From the NCBI GenBank assembly GCA_963755395.1, contig CAVWJJ010000003.1:496001-560000 (forward strand): a stretch of DNA of 64,000 bases, written 5' to 3'. Source of the stretch: DAHVFK01 sp963755395 (GTDB lineage Bacteria > Pseudomonadota > Gammaproteobacteria > Burkholderiales > SG8-39). A program made the position numbers and the translations under genes. Below the pieces are notes generated by a model. It worked only from the letters and a program-made list of their open reading frames with translations, searched no databases and was not told the DNA's origin. Of the stretch, positions 36,022 through 46,335 are shown piece by piece (the stretch's first letter is position 1; each line of letters opens with the position of its first letter).

Positions 36022-36088
36022 CGGTCTTGCTCCTCGCCGCGGCGCGCTGCCGAATGACCACCCGATTATAGCGGCGAACGCGGCTACA

Positions 36089-37438
36089 ATGCGGCGCATG
36101 GCCTGGACCCCCAAGGCGCTGCTGAAATCGCTCGACGAGGCCGTCTGGCAGCGGCCCACCGAGGGCCGGCCGCGCGCGCAGGTCTGGCTGGTGCGCTCCA
36201 CGCGCCTGCTGCTCGTGCTGGTGCGCGACCTGGCGCAGGGCCAGCTCACGCTGCGTGCGATGGGCCTGGTGTACACCACGCTGCTGTCGCTGGTGCCGCT
36301 GCTCGCGCTCAGCTTCTCGGTGCTGAAGGCCTTCGGCGTCTACAACCAGATCCGCCCCGCGCTACTCGGCTTCCTCGCGCCGCTGGGCGCGAAGGGCGTC
36401 GAGATCACCGAACGCATCATCCAGTTCATCGAGAACATCAATGTCGGCGTGCTCGGCTCGGTCGGCCTCGCGCTGCTGCTGTATACCGCGGTCTCGCTGG
36501 TGCAGAAGATCGAGGAGGCGTTCAACTACATCTGGCACGTGAGCCGCGCGCGCGGCATCGGCGAGCGCTTCAGCCGCTATCTGTCGGCGCTGCTGGTCGG
36601 CCCGCTACTGGTGTTCTCCGCCATGGGCATCACCGCCACCGCGGCGCACCTGAGCGTGGTGCGCGAAGCGATGCAGGTCCAGGCCATCGGCTGGCTCGCG
36701 CTTCAGGCCGGGCACCTGCTGCCCTACGTGCTGGTGATCGGCGCGTTCACCTTCATCTACAGCTTCATGCCGAACACCCGGGTGCGGCTGGGGCCTGCGC
36801 TCGCCGGCGGCGTGGTGGGTGGCATCCTGTGGCAGTCGGCGGGCTTGGCCTTCGCCCTGTTCGCCGCCTCGTCCACCCAGTACGCCGCGATCTACTCCAG
36901 CTTCGCGATCCTGATCCTGTTCATGCTCTGGCTGTACCTGAGCTGGCTGATCCTGCTGTTCGGCGCCGCGGTGTCGTTCTACGTCCAGCACCCCGAGCAC
37001 CTGGTGGCCAGGAGCGGCGAGCCGCGGCTGTCGAACCGCATGCGCGAGCGGCTCGCGCTGGTGATGATGAGCATGATCGCGCGCCACCACCTCGAGGGTA
37101 GCGCGCCCTGGAGCACCGACGCGCTGGCGCACACCCTGCGCATGCCGGTACGCGCGGTCGACGCGGTGCTCGGGGCGCTGCGCACGCGCGGCATCCTCGC
37201 CAGCACCAGCGACGAACCGCCCGCCTGGCTGCCGGCGCGCGACCTCGCCGGCGTGAACGCGAAAGAGCTGCTCGACGCCGTGCGCGCCGCGGGCGAGGAC
37301 CGCTACCTTGGCGTCGCCGCGCTGCCCGGCTCCGAACCGGTCGAGCGCCTGCTCAAGCGCTACGACGACGCCGCCGCGTCAGTGCTCGGCAAGGTCACGC
37401 TCAAGGACCTCGGCGCGAGTCCGCCCGAGCGCGACTAG
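36089..37438 (+). CDS. YihY/BrkB-family inner membrane protein
   Basis: About 449 residues. Six hydrophobic segments of the YihY (formerly ribonuclease BN) family: LRAMGLVYTTLLSLVPLLALSFSVLKAFG, NINVGVLGSVGLALLLYTAVSLVQKIEEAFNYIW and VLVIGAFTFIYSFMPNTRVRLGPALAGG. A C-terminal winged-helix-like region follows (DALAHTLRMPVRAVDAVLGALRTRGIL). TACAAT lies immediately before the ATG at 36089, so the transcript may be leaderless; an in-frame ATG at 36098 is the alternative. Divergent from otsA. Confidence 0.88.
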   Translation: MRRMAWTPKALLKSLDEAVWQRPTEGRPRAQVWLVRSTRLLLVLVRDLAQGQLTLRAMGLVYTTLLSLVPLLALSFSVLKAFGVYNQIRPALLGFLAPLGAKGVEITERIIQFIENINVGVLGSVGLALLLYTAVSLVQKIEEAFNYIWHVSRARGIGERFSRYLSALLVGPLLVFSAMGITATAAHLSVVREAMQVQAIGWLALQAGHLLPYVLVIGAFTFIYSFMPNTRVRLGPALAGGVVGGILWQSAGLAFALFAASSTQYAAIYSSFAILILFMLWLYLSWLILLFGAAVSFYVQHPEHLVARSGEPRLSNRMRERLALVMMSMIARHHLEGSAPWSTDALAHTLRMPVRAVDAVLGALRTRGILASTSDEPPAWLPARDLAGVNAKELLDAVRAAGEDRYLGVAALPGSEPVERLLKRYDDAAASVLGKVTLKDLGASPPERD

Positions 37439-37842
37439 CGCCGCGCGAGCCGCGCCGAGAGCCGCGCCAGCGGCGCCGGCAGAGCGTCCCAGTCGACCGC
37501 GTCGAGCGCATTCTTCACGATCAGGCCGAGCTCGGTGTCGCCTTCCATGACCAGGCGCCGGGTGAAGAACAGCGTATCGGGATCCTCGCGCCGCAGCGCG
37601 AGCGAGAGGTAGTCGCGCGGCCTGGCGCGGATCGTGACGTCGGATTGGCCGCGCGCGGGAAGGAAGTAGCTGCCGTGTAGTGAGATGGTGACGCCAACGC
37701 GCGGCGCGTCGAACTCGATGCGCACGCGCTTGCCGACGGCGGGCTCGAGCGCGGAGCGCGAAAGCAGCCCCGTCCGCAGCGCGACGTTGAGCGCAGCGCA
37801 CAGCGCGAGCGCGGGCGGAAGCTCGGGCAGCGGCAGCCTCAT
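37435..37842 (-). CDS. ubiT: UbiT, SCP2-domain accessory protein of oxygen-independent ubiquinone synthesis
   Basis: A 135-residue SCP2-fold protein: FLPARGQSDVTIRARPRDYLSLALRREDPDTLFFTRRLVMEGDTELGLIVKNALDAVDW. This block is characteristic of UbiT (YhbT), a lipid-binding factor for ubiquinone made without oxygen. It overlaps the ubiV stop, and its end overlaps the convergent YihY gene by four bases. Confidence 0.92.
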   Translation of the reverse strand: MRLPLPELPPALALCAALNVALRTGLLSRSALEPAVGKRVRIEFDAPRVGVTISLHGSYFLPARGQSDVTIRARPRDYLSLALRREDPDTLFFTRRLVMEGDTELGLIVKNALDAVDWDALPAPLARLSARLARR

Positions 37843-38726
37843 GCGGCGTTGCGCTGCGCGTCGAGGAAACCCTGCTCGAGGCCCGGACGGCCGTGCCAGA
37901 AGCCGTCACAGTATTTGCCCGGCTCGAGCAGCGGCGTGCGGCCACCATCGAACGCTGCGCGCCACGCGCGCAGGGCCGCGACGGTGCCCTCCGATTGCGG
38001 GCTGACCCGCACCACCTCCACGCCGCCCTCCCCGAGCGTCGTCGCTTCGTATATAAGGTTGTAGAGCCGCGCCGACTGGGTCTGCACTCCGTTCAGCGCC
38101 AGAAACCGCTCGCCGTCGCGTGTGTCGAGCGGCATGCCGTCGGGAAATTCTAGGCAGCGGTAGGCGCAGGACTCCTTCTGCAAATTGAAGCGCCGCGCCG
38201 TGAAGCAGCGCGCCGAGAACGCGAGCGGCAGCCGGCCCCAGGCGAACAGCTCGGCCTCGACGCCGGCCGGGCGGGCCTGCGCGATGGCGCCGAACAGCTC
38301 GCGCGTGACCTCGATCGGCGCCACCCAGCGCGTCGCACCGAGCTCCGCCATCAATTCGAGGGTCTGCGGGTTGTAGACATTGAGGTGCGGCCCGGCAATC
38401 CAGCCGCTGTGCCCCTCGAGCATGCGCACCGCGCCCATGTCGTTCGCCTCGACGCGATAGCGCCCGTTCTCCACCACCCGCCGCACGAGCTTCAAGTCCC
38501 CGGCCGACTCGGTCAGCGCCTGCGCCGAGAGCACCACCTGCTTGCCGTGCGCGGCGAGCAGCTCGGCGACCTCGAGCCAGTCCTCGAACGCGAGCTCGTG
38601 CCGGCGCGAGCACACCACCTCGCCCAGGTACACGATGTCGGCCGGCGACTCGGCGACCTCGGCGTAGAACTCGAGCACGCGCGCGCGCGGCCAGTAATAC
38701 AGGATCGGTCCGAGCGAAAGCTTCAT
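37839..38726 (-). CDS. ubiV: UbiV, U32-family hydroxylase component
   Basis: A 295-residue U32 protein: LGPILYYWPRARVLEFYAEVAESPADIVYLGEVVCSRRHEL, then the [4Fe-4S] cysteines in ARCFTARRFNLQKESCAYRC and GKYCDGFWHG. With UbiU it hydroxylates ubiquinone precursors without O2. Start at 38726, two bases from the ubiU stop. Confidence 0.93.
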   Translation of the reverse strand: MKLSLGPILYYWPRARVLEFYAEVAESPADIVYLGEVVCSRRHELAFEDWLEVAELLAAHGKQVVLSAQALTESAGDLKLVRRVVENGRYRVEANDMGAVRMLEGHSGWIAGPHLNVYNPQTLELMAELGATRWVAPIEVTRELFGAIAQARPAGVEAELFAWGRLPLAFSARCFTARRFNLQKESCAYRCLEFPDGMPLDTRDGERFLALNGVQTQSARLYNLIYEATTLGEGGVEVVRVSPQSEGTVAALRAWRAAFDGGRTPLLEPGKYCDGFWHGRPGLEQGFLDAQRNAA

Positions 38727-38727
38727 C

Positions 38728-39723
38728 TCATTTCCACGGCCGCGAAAAGGCGCCCAGCGTGTGCTGGCTGCCCTCGGCATGCCGATCAAGCGCAGCCATC
38801 CACTCGCGCCGCGGCGCGAAGCCGGCGCCTTCGCTCTCGGCGGTGTTGATCGCCTCGCGCCAGACCCTGGTCACCTGCGCCACATAGGCGGAGCTTCTCT
38901 GGCGGCCTTCGATCTTCACCGCGCGCACCCCCATGGCGAGGAACTGCGGCAGCATCTCGAGCGTGTTGAGGCTGGCGGGCTCCTCGATTGCGTAGTAGGT
39001 CGCGCCGCCGGCGGCGAAGCGCCCCTTGCACAAGGTCGGGTAGGCCGCGCGCTCGCCCTTGGCGTAGCGGTCGATCAGGATCCCGTTCAGGCGCGACTCC
39101 AGGCCCGCGGACGTGTCCTGCCAGCGCACGGCGTGCCCGGGCGAGCACGCGCCCATGGTGTTGGGCGAATCGCCGCAGGCGTAGGCCGACAGCGCACAGC
39201 GCCCCTCGACCATCACGCACAGGCCGCCGAAGCCGAACACCTCGATCTCGACCGGCGTGTGCCTCACCACGTGCTCGACCTGCGCCAGCGACAGCACGCG
39301 CGGCAGCACCGCGCGCCTGACGCCGAAGTGCTCGTGGTAGAACGCGATCGCCTCGTGACTGGTGGCCGAGCTCTGCACCGACAGGTGCAGCTCGAGCTTC
39401 GGATACTGGCGCGCGGCGTGGCGCATCAGCCCCGGGTCGGCTGCGATCACCGCGTCCACCCCCGCCTCCACCGCGCCCGCGAGCGCCGCGGTCCAGCACC
39501 GCCAGGTGCCCGGCTGCGGGTAGGTGTTGACCGCCAGCACCACCCGGCGCTTGCGCGCGTGGGCGTAAGCGAGCCCCTGCGCCAGCGCCTCGCCGTCGAA
39601 GTTCAGCCCGGCGAAATTGCGCGCGTTGGTATTGTCGCGCAGCCCGAGGTAGACCCAGTCGGCGCCGTTGTCGATCGCAGCTTTTAGCGCCGGCAGGCTT
39701 CCGGCCGGACAGACGAGCTCCAT
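38728..39723 (-). CDS. ubiU: UbiU, U32-family hydroxylase component
   Basis: A 331-residue U32 protein starting MELVCPAGSLPALKAAIDNGADWVYLGLRD. Cluster cysteines are seen in FGFGGLCVMVEGRCALSAYACGDS and GACSPGHAVRW. First gene of ubiU-ubiV-ubiT. An FNR-like box sits 36 bases upstream, consistent with anaerobic expression and with the anaerobic metabolism (formate dehydrogenase) in this window. Confidence 0.93.
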   Translation of the reverse strand: MELVCPAGSLPALKAAIDNGADWVYLGLRDNTNARNFAGLNFDGEALAQGLAYAHARKRRVVLAVNTYPQPGTWRCWTAALAGAVEAGVDAVIAADPGLMRHAARQYPKLELHLSVQSSATSHEAIAFYHEHFGVRRAVLPRVLSLAQVEHVVRHTPVEIEVFGFGGLCVMVEGRCALSAYACGDSPNTMGACSPGHAVRWQDTSAGLESRLNGILIDRYAKGERAAYPTLCKGRFAAGGATYYAIEEPASLNTLEMLPQFLAMGVRAVKIEGRQRSSAYVAQVTRVWREAINTAESEGAGFAPRREWMAALDRHAEGSQHTLGAFSRPWK

Positions 39724-39758
39724 GCGCCCGATTCTAGTTTCGCGCCGGCGCGGCGAAT

Positions 39759-39772
39759 CTGATGCGTATCAA
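39759..39772. promoter_or_regulatory. FNR/Anr-like box upstream of ubiU
   Basis: CTGATGCGTATCAA matches the FNR consensus TTGAT-N4-ATCAA at nine of ten fixed positions. It is 36 bases before the ubiU ATG on the minus side and 79 bases before the hemolysin III gene on the plus side. Confidence 0.65.
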
Positions 39773-39850
39773 CAAAACCACGACCCGGGTCGCGCATTAT
39801 GTCTGCCAGCGAACAGTTCAGCACTGACGGATCAAGTAGAAGAAAGGCAA

Positions 39851-40504
39851 ATGTCAGCCGTCCTGGAATTTCTGGAGCGCCCCCAGTCGCTCGGCGAGGA
39901 GATCGCGAACAGCGTCAGCCACGGGCTCGGCCTGCTGGCGGGGCTGGCCGCGTTCCCCGTTCTTGTCATTGTGGCGCAGCAGCGCGGCACCGCCGCCGGC
40001 ATCGTGGGCTCGAGCGTGTTCGCCGCCACCGTGGTGCTGCTCTACCTCAGCTCGACGCTGTATCACGCCGTGACCGCTCCGCGCGCCAAGCGTGTGCTGC
40101 AGGTCCTCGACCACTCGGCGATCTACCTGCTGATCGCCGGCACCTACACCCCGTTCACGCTCGGCGTGCTGCGCGGCCCCTGGGGCTGGACGCTGTTCGG
40201 GCTGGTGTGGGGCATCGCGGCCGTCGGCACGCTGCTGAAAGCCGTCGGCGGGGTGCGCTACAGCGGCCTCTCGACCCTGATCTATGTCGCGATGGGCTGG
40301 CTGATCCTGATCGCGGCCGACCCGGCCTGGCACCTGGTGCCGAAATGGGGGCTCGCCTGGCTGCTCGCGGGCGGCATCGCCTACACCGCCGGCGCGGCGT
40401 TCTACCTGGCCGAGCGGTTCAAATACTTCCACTTCGTGTGGCACCTGTTCGTGGTCGCAGGCACAGCGTGCCACTTTGTCGCCGTGCTGTGGTATTCGGC
40501 CTGA
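39851..40504 (+). CDS. Hemolysin III-family membrane protein (YqfA/HlyIII)
   Basis: A 217-residue, seven-helix protein. SLGEEIANSVSHGLG, LLYLSSTLYHAV, LDHSAIYLLIAGTYTPF and FHFVWHLFVVAGTACHFVAV carry the conserved Ser/His/Asp residues of the HlyIII/PAQR-like family, which may bind zinc. Real haemolytic activity is doubtful for most members. Confidence 0.9.
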   Translation: MSAVLEFLERPQSLGEEIANSVSHGLGLLAGLAAFPVLVIVAQQRGTAAGIVGSSVFAATVVLLYLSSTLYHAVTAPRAKRVLQVLDHSAIYLLIAGTYTPFTLGVLRGPWGWTLFGLVWGIAAVGTLLKAVGGVRYSGLSTLIYVAMGWLILIAADPAWHLVPKWGLAWLLAGGIAYTAGAAFYLAERFKYFHFVWHLFVVAGTACHFVAVLWYSA

Positions 40505-40546
40505 TCAAGCCAGCATGACGCCCGCGGCCTATCAAGGAGAACAGAA

Positions 40547-40861
40547 ATGATTCGAAAGCTAGTTGTCGCGCCGCTTGCGGCGCTCGTGCTCAGCGCGTGC
40601 GTAGTGGTGCCCGCGCGCAACGGCCCCGGAATGGTTCTGGCGCCAGCGCTGCCGGCGGTTGTGGAATTGGGCGTGGAGCCTTATTACTATCAGAGCGGCT
40701 ATTACTATTACTACGACAACAGCCGCTGGCGCTACTCACAATCGCGATCGGGCCCCTGGACGGATCTTCCCAAGAGCCACTACCCCAAAGAGACCCGGTT
40801 CAAGGGCCGCGACGATCGGCGCGGCGGAGACCAGAATCAAGACCGGCGCGACCGGAGATAG
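40547..40861 (+). CDS. Small Tyr-rich lipoprotein
   Basis: A 104-residue protein with a lipobox LVLSAC (Cys at about residue 18). The mature part has a Tyr cluster (VEPYYYQSGYYYYYDNSRWRYS), followed by GPWTDLPKSHYPKETRF and a highly charged RDDRRGGDQNQDRR tail. GGAGAACAGAA precedes the ATG. No family recognised; similar Tyr-rich outer-membrane lipoproteins exist but roles are unknown. Confidence 0.8.
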   Translation: MIRKLVVAPLAALVLSACVVVPARNGPGMVLAPALPAVVELGVEPYYYQSGYYYYYDNSRWRYSQSRSGPWTDLPKSHYPKETRFKGRDDRRGGDQNQDRRDRR

Positions 40862-40876
40862 CCGGTGCCGCGACCC

Positions 40877-40993
40877 TCAGGTCTTCATGATGTTGCGCCC
40901 TGCCTTGCGCTTCTTGACCGGGCCGCGTCCACCCGGTGCCTTGGCCGCGCGCTTCTTGGCCGCGGTCATGCGTCCGCCTCTGGACTTCTTCAT
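40877..40993 (-). CDS. 38-residue Lys/Arg-rich small protein
   Basis: MKKSRGGRMTAAKKRAAKAP, then GGRGPVKKRKAGRNIMKT. GAAGGAG lies eight bases before the ATG at 40993, a good ribosome site. About 40 percent of residues are Lys or Arg, with no hydrophobic segment, pointing to nucleic-acid or ribosome binding. Convergent to the lipoprotein, 15 bases apart. A longer frame reaching 41080 exists, but its upstream starts lack a ribosome site. Confidence 0.6.
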   Translation of the reverse strand: MKKSRGGRMTAAKKRAAKAPGGRGPVKKRKAGRNIMKT

Positions 40994-41157
40994 CGTCGTC
41001 ACTCCTTCTATCGCCCGCAGACCGGGCATAGCGGAAATTAGAACCGCAAGTCGCATGCGCATCTGTTCGATAACGCACAAAGACGATGGGCTGGCAGGGG
41101 ACGGCCGGCAGACGGTCGTTCCCGACTTGTGAGCCGTTCTTTGTCTACAATGCGGCC

Positions 41158-41520
41158 ATGATCGAGACGATACCCGGCCTGCCTGACGGCGTGCTCGGCT
41201 TCAACGCGCGCGGCACGGTGACGGCGCAGGACTACGAGCAAGTCATCATCCCCGCGGTCGAGGCGCAGTTCGCGCGCAAGAAAAAAGTCAGGTTCCTCTA
41301 TCAGCTCGGCCCGGAATTCACCGGCTTCGAGGTCGCCGCGATGTGGGACGACAGCAAGCTCGGCCTGACACATTTCACCGGCTGGGAAAAAATGGCGGTA
41401 GTGACCGACGTGGCGTGGATCCGGATCACGATCGAGGCCTTCGGGCTCGCCATGCCCGGCCGCGTGCGCGTGTTCCACAACGCCGAACTCGCCGACGCCG
41501 GGCAATGGGTTAGCGAGTAG
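41158..41520 (+). CDS. SpoIIAA/STAS-like protein
   Basis: A 120-residue protein: MIETIPGLPDGVLGFNARGTVTAQDYEQVIIPAVEAQFARKKKVRFLYQLG, then WDDSKLGLTHFTGWEKMAVVTDVAWIR. This is the SpoIIAA-like STAS fold (DUF3478-like). The phosphorylatable Ser of anti-sigma antagonists is not obvious. TACAAT at 41146-41151 lies just before the ATG, so it may be leaderless. Confidence 0.8.
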   Translation: MIETIPGLPDGVLGFNARGTVTAQDYEQVIIPAVEAQFARKKKVRFLYQLGPEFTGFEVAAMWDDSKLGLTHFTGWEKMAVVTDVAWIRITIEAFGLAMPGRVRVFHNAELADAGQWVSE

Positions 41521-41696
41521 ACGGTGCCGGTCGCCGGCGCCCATGCCGCTTCGTTGCGGTTGCGCGCTATGCCGCCTGGCCACTCCTCGCTGCACTATAT
41601 CCCGCAGCCTGTTGCGCAGCTTGCAGTTTATTTTTTGATCGCCGCCTAAGAATCGGTCATAGTTGCCGCCGTCTACCCTACTTGGAGGAGGAGGAG

Positions 41697-43031
41697 ATGG
41701 AACGGCAATTGAAAGAAGTTGGTGAAACGCAGCGGCTGACGGACGGACCGGACCGCGTTCGCCGCCGCCTGATTCAGGCCGCGGGCGGCGCGCTGGCCGC
41801 GGGCAGCCTGCCCGGCCTCGCGTACGGCGCTGCCTCGCGCACGCTCAAGGTCGGCTTCGTCAGCCCGCGCACCGGGCCGCTGGCCGGTTTCGGCGAGTGC
41901 GACCCGTTCGTGCTGCGGGCTCGCGCGCAAAGCGCTCGCCAAAGGCTTGCGCATCGGCGGCAAGACCTGGCAGGTCGAGATCATCGACCGCGACACGCAA
42001 TCCGATCCGGCGCGCGCGGGTCAGCTCGCGAAAGGCCTGATCAACAGGCGCACGTCGACCTGATGCTCGCCACCTCGACGCCCGAAGTCGTCAACCCGGT
42101 GTCGGATGCCTGCGAAGCCGCCGGCGTGCCATGCCTGTCGACCATCGTGCCATGGGAGGCGTGGTACTTCGGCCGCGGCGCCAAGCCCGGCCAGCCTTCG
42201 CCGTTTCACTGGACCTACCACTTCTGCTTCGGCGGCGGCGACTTCTTCAAGGCCTACAACTCGCAGTGGAACGGCCCGGTCAAGACCAACAAGCGGGTCG
42301 GCATCCTCTACCCCAACGACGCCGACGGCAACGCGGTGCGCGCGCACCTCGCGCCCGAGCTCGCCAAGGCCGGTTTCACCATCGTCGACGCGGGCGGCTA
42401 CGAGGACGGCACCACCGACTACTCGGCGCAGATCGCCAAGTTCAAGAGCGAGGAGTGCGAGATCTTCAACACCTTCCCGATCCCGCCCGACTTCGCCACC
42501 TTCTGGCGCCAGGCCGCGCAGCAGGGCTACACGCGGATGGTGAAGATCGCGCAGATCGCCAAGACCGGCCTGTTTCCGTCGCAGGTCGAGGCGCTCGGCT
42601 CGCTCGGCTACAAGCTCGCCACCGGCTGCTACTGGCACCCGACCTGGCCGTACAAGTCGCCGCTCACCGGGCTGACGTCGCAGGCGCTCGGCGACGACTA
42701 CGAGAAGGGCACCGGGCGGCAGTGGAACCAGCAGGTCGGCGCCAGCATGGCGCTGCTCGATGCCGGCATGGCCACGCTGCTCGCGAGCGGCAATCCGAAG
42801 AGCAAGGCCGACGTCGCCAAGGCGATGAGCACGCTCAAGGTCGTCACTCCGGTCGGCCCGATCGACTTCACCAAGGGACCGGTGCCGAACGTGTCGGCCA
42901 CGCCGATCATCGGCAGCCAGTGGGTCAAGGCGAAGCCTCGGGCAAGTTCAAGCTCGCGCTGCCGCTGACCGAGACACGCGGACGATCCCAGCGTTCCGAT
43001 CGGAGCGCAGCTGGTGCCTTACAACGCATGA
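41697..43031 (+). CDS. Branched-chain amino acid-type ABC substrate-binding protein (set 1), broken by indels
   Basis: The ATG at 41697 follows a run of GGAGGAGGAGGAG. A signal-type N-terminus (RRRLIQAAGGALAAGSLPGLAYGA) precedes TLKVGFVSPRTGPLAGFGE. After breaks near 41915 and 42047 a long clean stretch runs through MLATSTPEVVNPVSDACEAAGVPC to GPVPNVSATPIIGSQWVKA; two more breaks near 42938 and 42976 lead to VPIGAQLVPYNA and the stop. This is a Leu/Ile/Val-binding protein family member of about 440 residues. The ligand could also be a carboxylate or an amide. Confidence 0.85.
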
Positions 43032-43038
43032 CGCGGCG

Positions 43039-43755
43039 GTGATCCTCGCGGCGAAGGGCGTCAGCAAGAGCTTCGGCGCCCTGGTCGTCCTCGACCAGAT
43101 CCACTTCGCCGTCGGCGCCGACGAGGCGGTGGGCATCGTCGGCCCGAACGGCGCCGGCAAGACCACGCTGCTCAACGTGCTGGCGGGCGCGTTCGCCCCG
43201 GGCGCCGGCAGCGTGTTCTTCAAGGGCGCGAACGTCACCGCCGCCGGGGCGGCGCGAGCGCTGCCGCCTCGGGATTGCGCGCTCGCACCAGGTGCCGCGG
43301 CCCTTCGGCGGCATGACCGTGTTCGAGAACGTGCTGGTCGCCGCCAGCGCCGGCGGCGGCCTGCGCGGCGCGCCGGCCTACGAGCGCTGCCTCGAGTCGC
43401 TCGAGCTGTGCGGCATGCTGCGCGTGGCCAACCGGCGCGCCGAGTCGCTCGGCCTGCTCGACCGCAAGCGCCTCGAGCTGGCGCGCGCGCTCGCGACCGA
43501 TCCCCAGGTGCTGCTGCTGGACGAGATCGGCGGCGGGCTGACCGACGCCGAGGCAGGCGAGCTGGTCGCCGCCATCCTGCAGCTGCGCCGGCGCGGGATC
43601 GCGATCGTGTGGATCGAGCACATGGTGCACGTCCTGCTGCAAGTGGTCACGCGCCTGGTGTGCATGGACGCCGGGCGCGTGATCGCCGACGGCGAACCGG
43701 CCGCGGTGATGAAGGACGCCGCGGTGATCGACGCCTACCTCGGCCAGGGCGTGAC

Positions 43756-43759
<4 letters not shown>
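43039..43759 (+). CDS. LivG-type ABC ATPase (set 1), one indel
   Basis: The GTG at 43039 starts VILAAKGVSKSFGALVVLDQIHFAVG. Walker A is GPNGAGKTT. After one extra base near 43260, SHQVPRPFGGMTVFENVLVAA, a degenerate signature SLGLLDRKRLELARALA, Walker B LLLDEIGGGLTDAE and IVWIEHMVHVLL follow. Signature and Walker B differ slightly from the usual SYGQQ and DEPAAG. Overlaps the next GTG. Confidence 0.85.
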
Positions 43760-44470
<711 letters not shown>

Positions 44471-44474
<4 letters not shown>

Positions 44475-45343
44475 TCTGGCTCAACCAGGTGATCCAGGGC
44501 GTGATGCTCGGCGGCTACTACGCGCTGATCGCCTGCGGGCTGTCGTTCATGTTCGGCGTCATGCGCATCATCAACCTGGCGCACGGCGACCTCGCGATCC
44601 TGGCCGCTTTCCTGGTGTGGGCGATCGTCGACCGCAGCGGCATGTCGCCCTTCCTCGCGCTCGCGCTGGTGCTGCCGCTGATGGGCGCGCTCGGCTGGCT
44701 GATGCAGCGCGCGATGCTCGAGCGCAGCCTGCGCTCCGGCGTGCTGGTGCCGCTGCTGACCACCTTCGGCCTGGCGATCGTGCTCCAGAACCTGCTGTTC
44801 CTGCAATTCGGCGCCGACACCCGCTCGCTCGCGCCCGCGATCGGCGACCTCGCCTTCGACAGCTGGTCGATCGGGAGCCAGATCTACATCGGCCACCTGG
44901 CGGGGCTCACCTTCCTGGTCGCGGTGCTGATGCTGGGCGGGCTGCAGCTGCTGCTCGCGCGAACGCCGCTGGGCCGCAGCATCCGCGCCATCGCCGAGGA
45001 CCCCGACACCGCCGAGCTGGTCGGCATCGATTCGCGCCGGGTATACGCCGCGGCGGCCGCGATCGCGGTCATGACGGTCGCGGTGGGCGGCACCTTCCTC
45101 GGCATGCGCGCCACCTTCGGCCCCTACGCCGGACCGGCACAGCTCATCTTCGCCTTCGAGGCGGTGGTGATCGGCGGCCTGGGCTCGATGTGGGGCACGC
45201 TCGCGGGCGGCATCGTGCTCGGGGTGGCGCAGAATCTCGGCGCGCAGATCGCGCCCAACGGCTTCCTGATCGCCGGCCATGCGGTGTTCCTGCTGGTGCT
45301 CGGCGCGCGCCTGCTGCGCCAGCGCCTGAAGGGCTCGTCGTGA
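44471..45343 (+). CDS. LivH-type ABC permease (set 1)
   Basis: A 290-residue permease, intact. MIWLNQVIQGVMLGGYYALIACGLSFMFGVMRIINLAHGDLAILAAFLVW at the start is typical of LivH; the cytoplasmic EAA-like loop reads TPLGRSIRAIAEDPDTAELVGIDSRRVYAAAAAIA. ATG at 44471. The stop overlaps livM. Confidence 0.93.
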
Positions 45344-46335
45344 GCGCGCGCGCCGGACTGTCGATCCAACGCTGGACGCCGCTCTCGGCCGTGTCGGTGG
45401 CCGCGCTCTCGGCGCTCGGGGTCGCGCTCGCCTTCGGTCCGCTGTTCCTGGGCGCGAACGCGGTCGACCGCCTGACCACGCTGTTCATCTACGTCGTGCT
45501 CGCGGTGATGTGGAACGCGCTCGCCGGCTACGGCGGCCTGGTCTCGGTCGGGCAGCAGGCCTTCTTCGGCCTCGGCGCCTACGCCGCGATCCGGCTCTCG
45601 AGCTTCGGCCTCGGCGTCTACCCGGCGCTGCTGCTGGGTGGCGCGTTCGCCGGCCTGGTCGCGCTCGCACTGTCGTCCTTCGCGCTGCGCCTGCGCGGCG
45701 GCGAGTTCGCGATCGGCATGTGGGTAGTGGCCGAGCTGTTCCACCTGCTGGTCAACCTCGACCGGCTGATCAACGGCGAGACCGGCACTTCGCTCATCGC
45801 GCTCAACGCCTTCAGCCCCGAAGCCAGGCGCGACTACAACTACTGGCTCGCGCTCGCCGTGATGGCCGCGCTGGTCGCGCTGGTGTTCTCGCTCCTGCGC
45901 GGGCGGCTCGGCAGCTCGGTGCAGGCGATCCGCGACAGCGAGGAGGCGGCCGCCTCGCTCGGCGTGCGCGTGCTCGCCGCCAAGCGCGTCCTGTTCGTGG
46001 TCGCCGGCGCCGGTTGCGGCCTGGCCGGCACGCTCACCCTCGCCACCGCGGTCTCGTTCCAGCCCGCGACCTACTTCGGCGTGCAGTGGACCGCCTACAT
46101 GATCTTCATGGCGCTGGTCGGCGGCCTGGGCAGCTTCGAGGGCCCGATCATCGGCGCGGTCGTGTTCTTCGTCCTCGAGAGTGTGTTCGGCGCAAGCGGC
46201 GTGTGGTACCTGGTCGGGCTTGGCGCCACCGCGGTGGTGTTCGCGCTCTACCTGCCGCGCGGCCTGTGGGGCACGCTCGAGCAGCGCTTCGGCATCCGGC
46301 TGCTGCCGGTGGGCTACCGCGTCACGCCGCGCTGA
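45340..46335 (+). CDS. LivM-type ABC permease (set 1)
   Basis: A 331-residue permease from a GTG at 45340. AGYGGLVSVGQQAFFGLGAYAAIRLSSFG, then the LivM loop GSSVQAIRDSEEAAASLGVRVLAAKRVLFVVAG, and GGLGSFEGPIIGAVVFFVLE near the end. Last gene of set 1. Converges on the sensor kinase with a 14-base overlap. Confidence 0.93.
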   Translation: MSARAGLSIQRWTPLSAVSVAALSALGVALAFGPLFLGANAVDRLTTLFIYVVLAVMWNALAGYGGLVSVGQQAFFGLGAYAAIRLSSFGLGVYPALLLGGAFAGLVALALSSFALRLRGGEFAIGMWVVAELFHLLVNLDRLINGETGTSLIALNAFSPEARRDYNYWLALAVMAALVALVFSLLRGRLGSSVQAIRDSEEAAASLGVRVLAAKRVLFVVAGAGCGLAGTLTLATAVSFQPATYFGVQWTAYMIFMALVGGLGSFEGPIIGAVVFFVLESVFGASGVWYLVGLGATAVVFALYLPRGLWGTLEQRFGIRLLPVGYRVTPR

